Source of the DNA: Alphaproteobacteria bacterium
GTDB taxonomy: Bacteria > Pseudomonadota > Alphaproteobacteria > Puniceispirillales > Puniceispirillaceae
Reading direction: 5' to 3'
NCBI GenBank assembly: GCA_022425565.1
Contig: JAKMFG010000322.1
Location: forward strand, 1 to 15,339
Length of the DNA stretch: 15,339 nucleotides
Part shown: positions 15,087 to 15,339 of the stretch, piece by piece
How the letters are laid out: each line of letters opens with the position of its first letter
How positions within the stretch are numbered: the first letter of the stretch is position 1
Program-made: the position numbers and the translations under genes
The notes under the pieces: model-generated
Database searches by the model: none
The model's input: the letters and a program-made list of their open reading frames with translations, nothing else
What the model was told of the DNA's origin: nothing

Positions 15087-15339
15087 GCCTGGCAATGTTC
15101 GCGGCCGTTGGTGCCGGTGGGGCGCTTGGCGCGATGAGCCGCTACGGCGTGGCACAGCTTGTTGGCGCCGGGCTGTTCGGCATCGCCGGACCCATGGCAA
15201 CACTTGCGGTCAATGTCGCGGGAAGCAGCCTGATGGGTGTGATGGCGGGCGTGATTGCGGCAGGCATATCTCTGCCCGAGGCGTGGCGTGGCTTTATCGC
15301 GGTCGGGTTTCTGGGTGCGCTGACCACTTTTTCCAGCTT
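15083..15339 (+). CDS. crcB: Fluoride channel CrcB (Fluc), 5' part, cut by window end
   Basis: CrcB/Fluc proteins are four-helix dimeric membrane channels that export fluoride. The first 85 codons are present, from a GTG that overlaps the rarA stop (GTGA). The diagnostic elements are GGALGAMSRYG (about 12-22) in helix 1, ATLAVNVAGSSLMG (39-52) with the conserved pore Asn44, and GFLGALTTFSS (75-85), the start of the phenylalanine-box region. The common GTL of the second motif reads ATL here. Helices 1-3 are visible by hydrophobicity; the end of the gene and helix 4 are outside the window. No fluoride riboswitch is visible upstream, as the gene has no leader of its own. Confidence 0.93.
   Translation, partial: MSLAMFAAVGAGGALGAMSRYGVAQLVGAGLFGIAGPMATLAVNVAGSSLMGVMAGVIAAGISLPEAWRGFIAVGFLGALTTFSS

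Overview
This window is a nearly complete alphaproteobacterial S10–spc–alpha ribosomal protein super-cluster, read entirely on the + strand. The assignment rests on several features. adk directly follows secY. The adenylate kinase has the short LID. rpsD (S4) is missing from the rpsK–rpoA gap and rpmJ (L36) from the secY–rpsM region. S14 is the zinc-free 101-residue form, and rarA–crcB lies downstream of rplQ. Base composition is moderately G+C-rich and even throughout. The order or family within Alphaproteobacteria cannot be fixed from this sequence alone.

Layout. (1) Positions 1–4954, S10 operon: 3' end of rpsJ, then rplC, rplD, rplW, rplB, rpsS, rplV, rpsC, rplP, rpmC, rpsQ. (2) 4966–11108, spc operon: rplN, rplX, rplE, rpsN, rpsH, rplF, rplR, rpsE, rpmD, rplO, secY, adk. 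No gap before 11108 is longer than about 50 bases and many genes overlap or abut, so this part looks like one transcription unit whose promoter lies upstream of the window. (3) 11109–13723, alpha operon: a near-consensus sigma-70 promoter (TTGACT, 16 bases, TATAAT) and a structured leader of about 110 bases precede rpsM (GTG start), rpsK, rpoA and rplQ. A strong rho-independent terminator at 13689–13723 closes the unit. (4) 13758–15339: rarA (AAA+ replication-recombination ATPase) and, overlapping its stop codon, the 5' part of crcB (fluoride channel), cut by the window edge.

Together the genes encode about half of the ribosomal proteins, the protein-export channel SecY, adenylate kinase and the RNA polymerase alpha subunit. 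This is the classic growth-rate-linked set that ties translation, transcription, secretion and adenylate balance together. Every ribosomal gene looks intact; I see no frameshifts, insertions, mobile elements, RNA genes or CRISPR arrays.

I found no previously undescribed system. The points most worth a second look are non-coding: the rpsM leader with three successive stem-loops, a perfect 9-bp stem-loop without a T-run between rpsK and rpoA, and a compact stem-loop before rplQ. The acidic Ala/Glu/Pro tail on L3 and the acidic tail on L17 are the main protein-level oddities.
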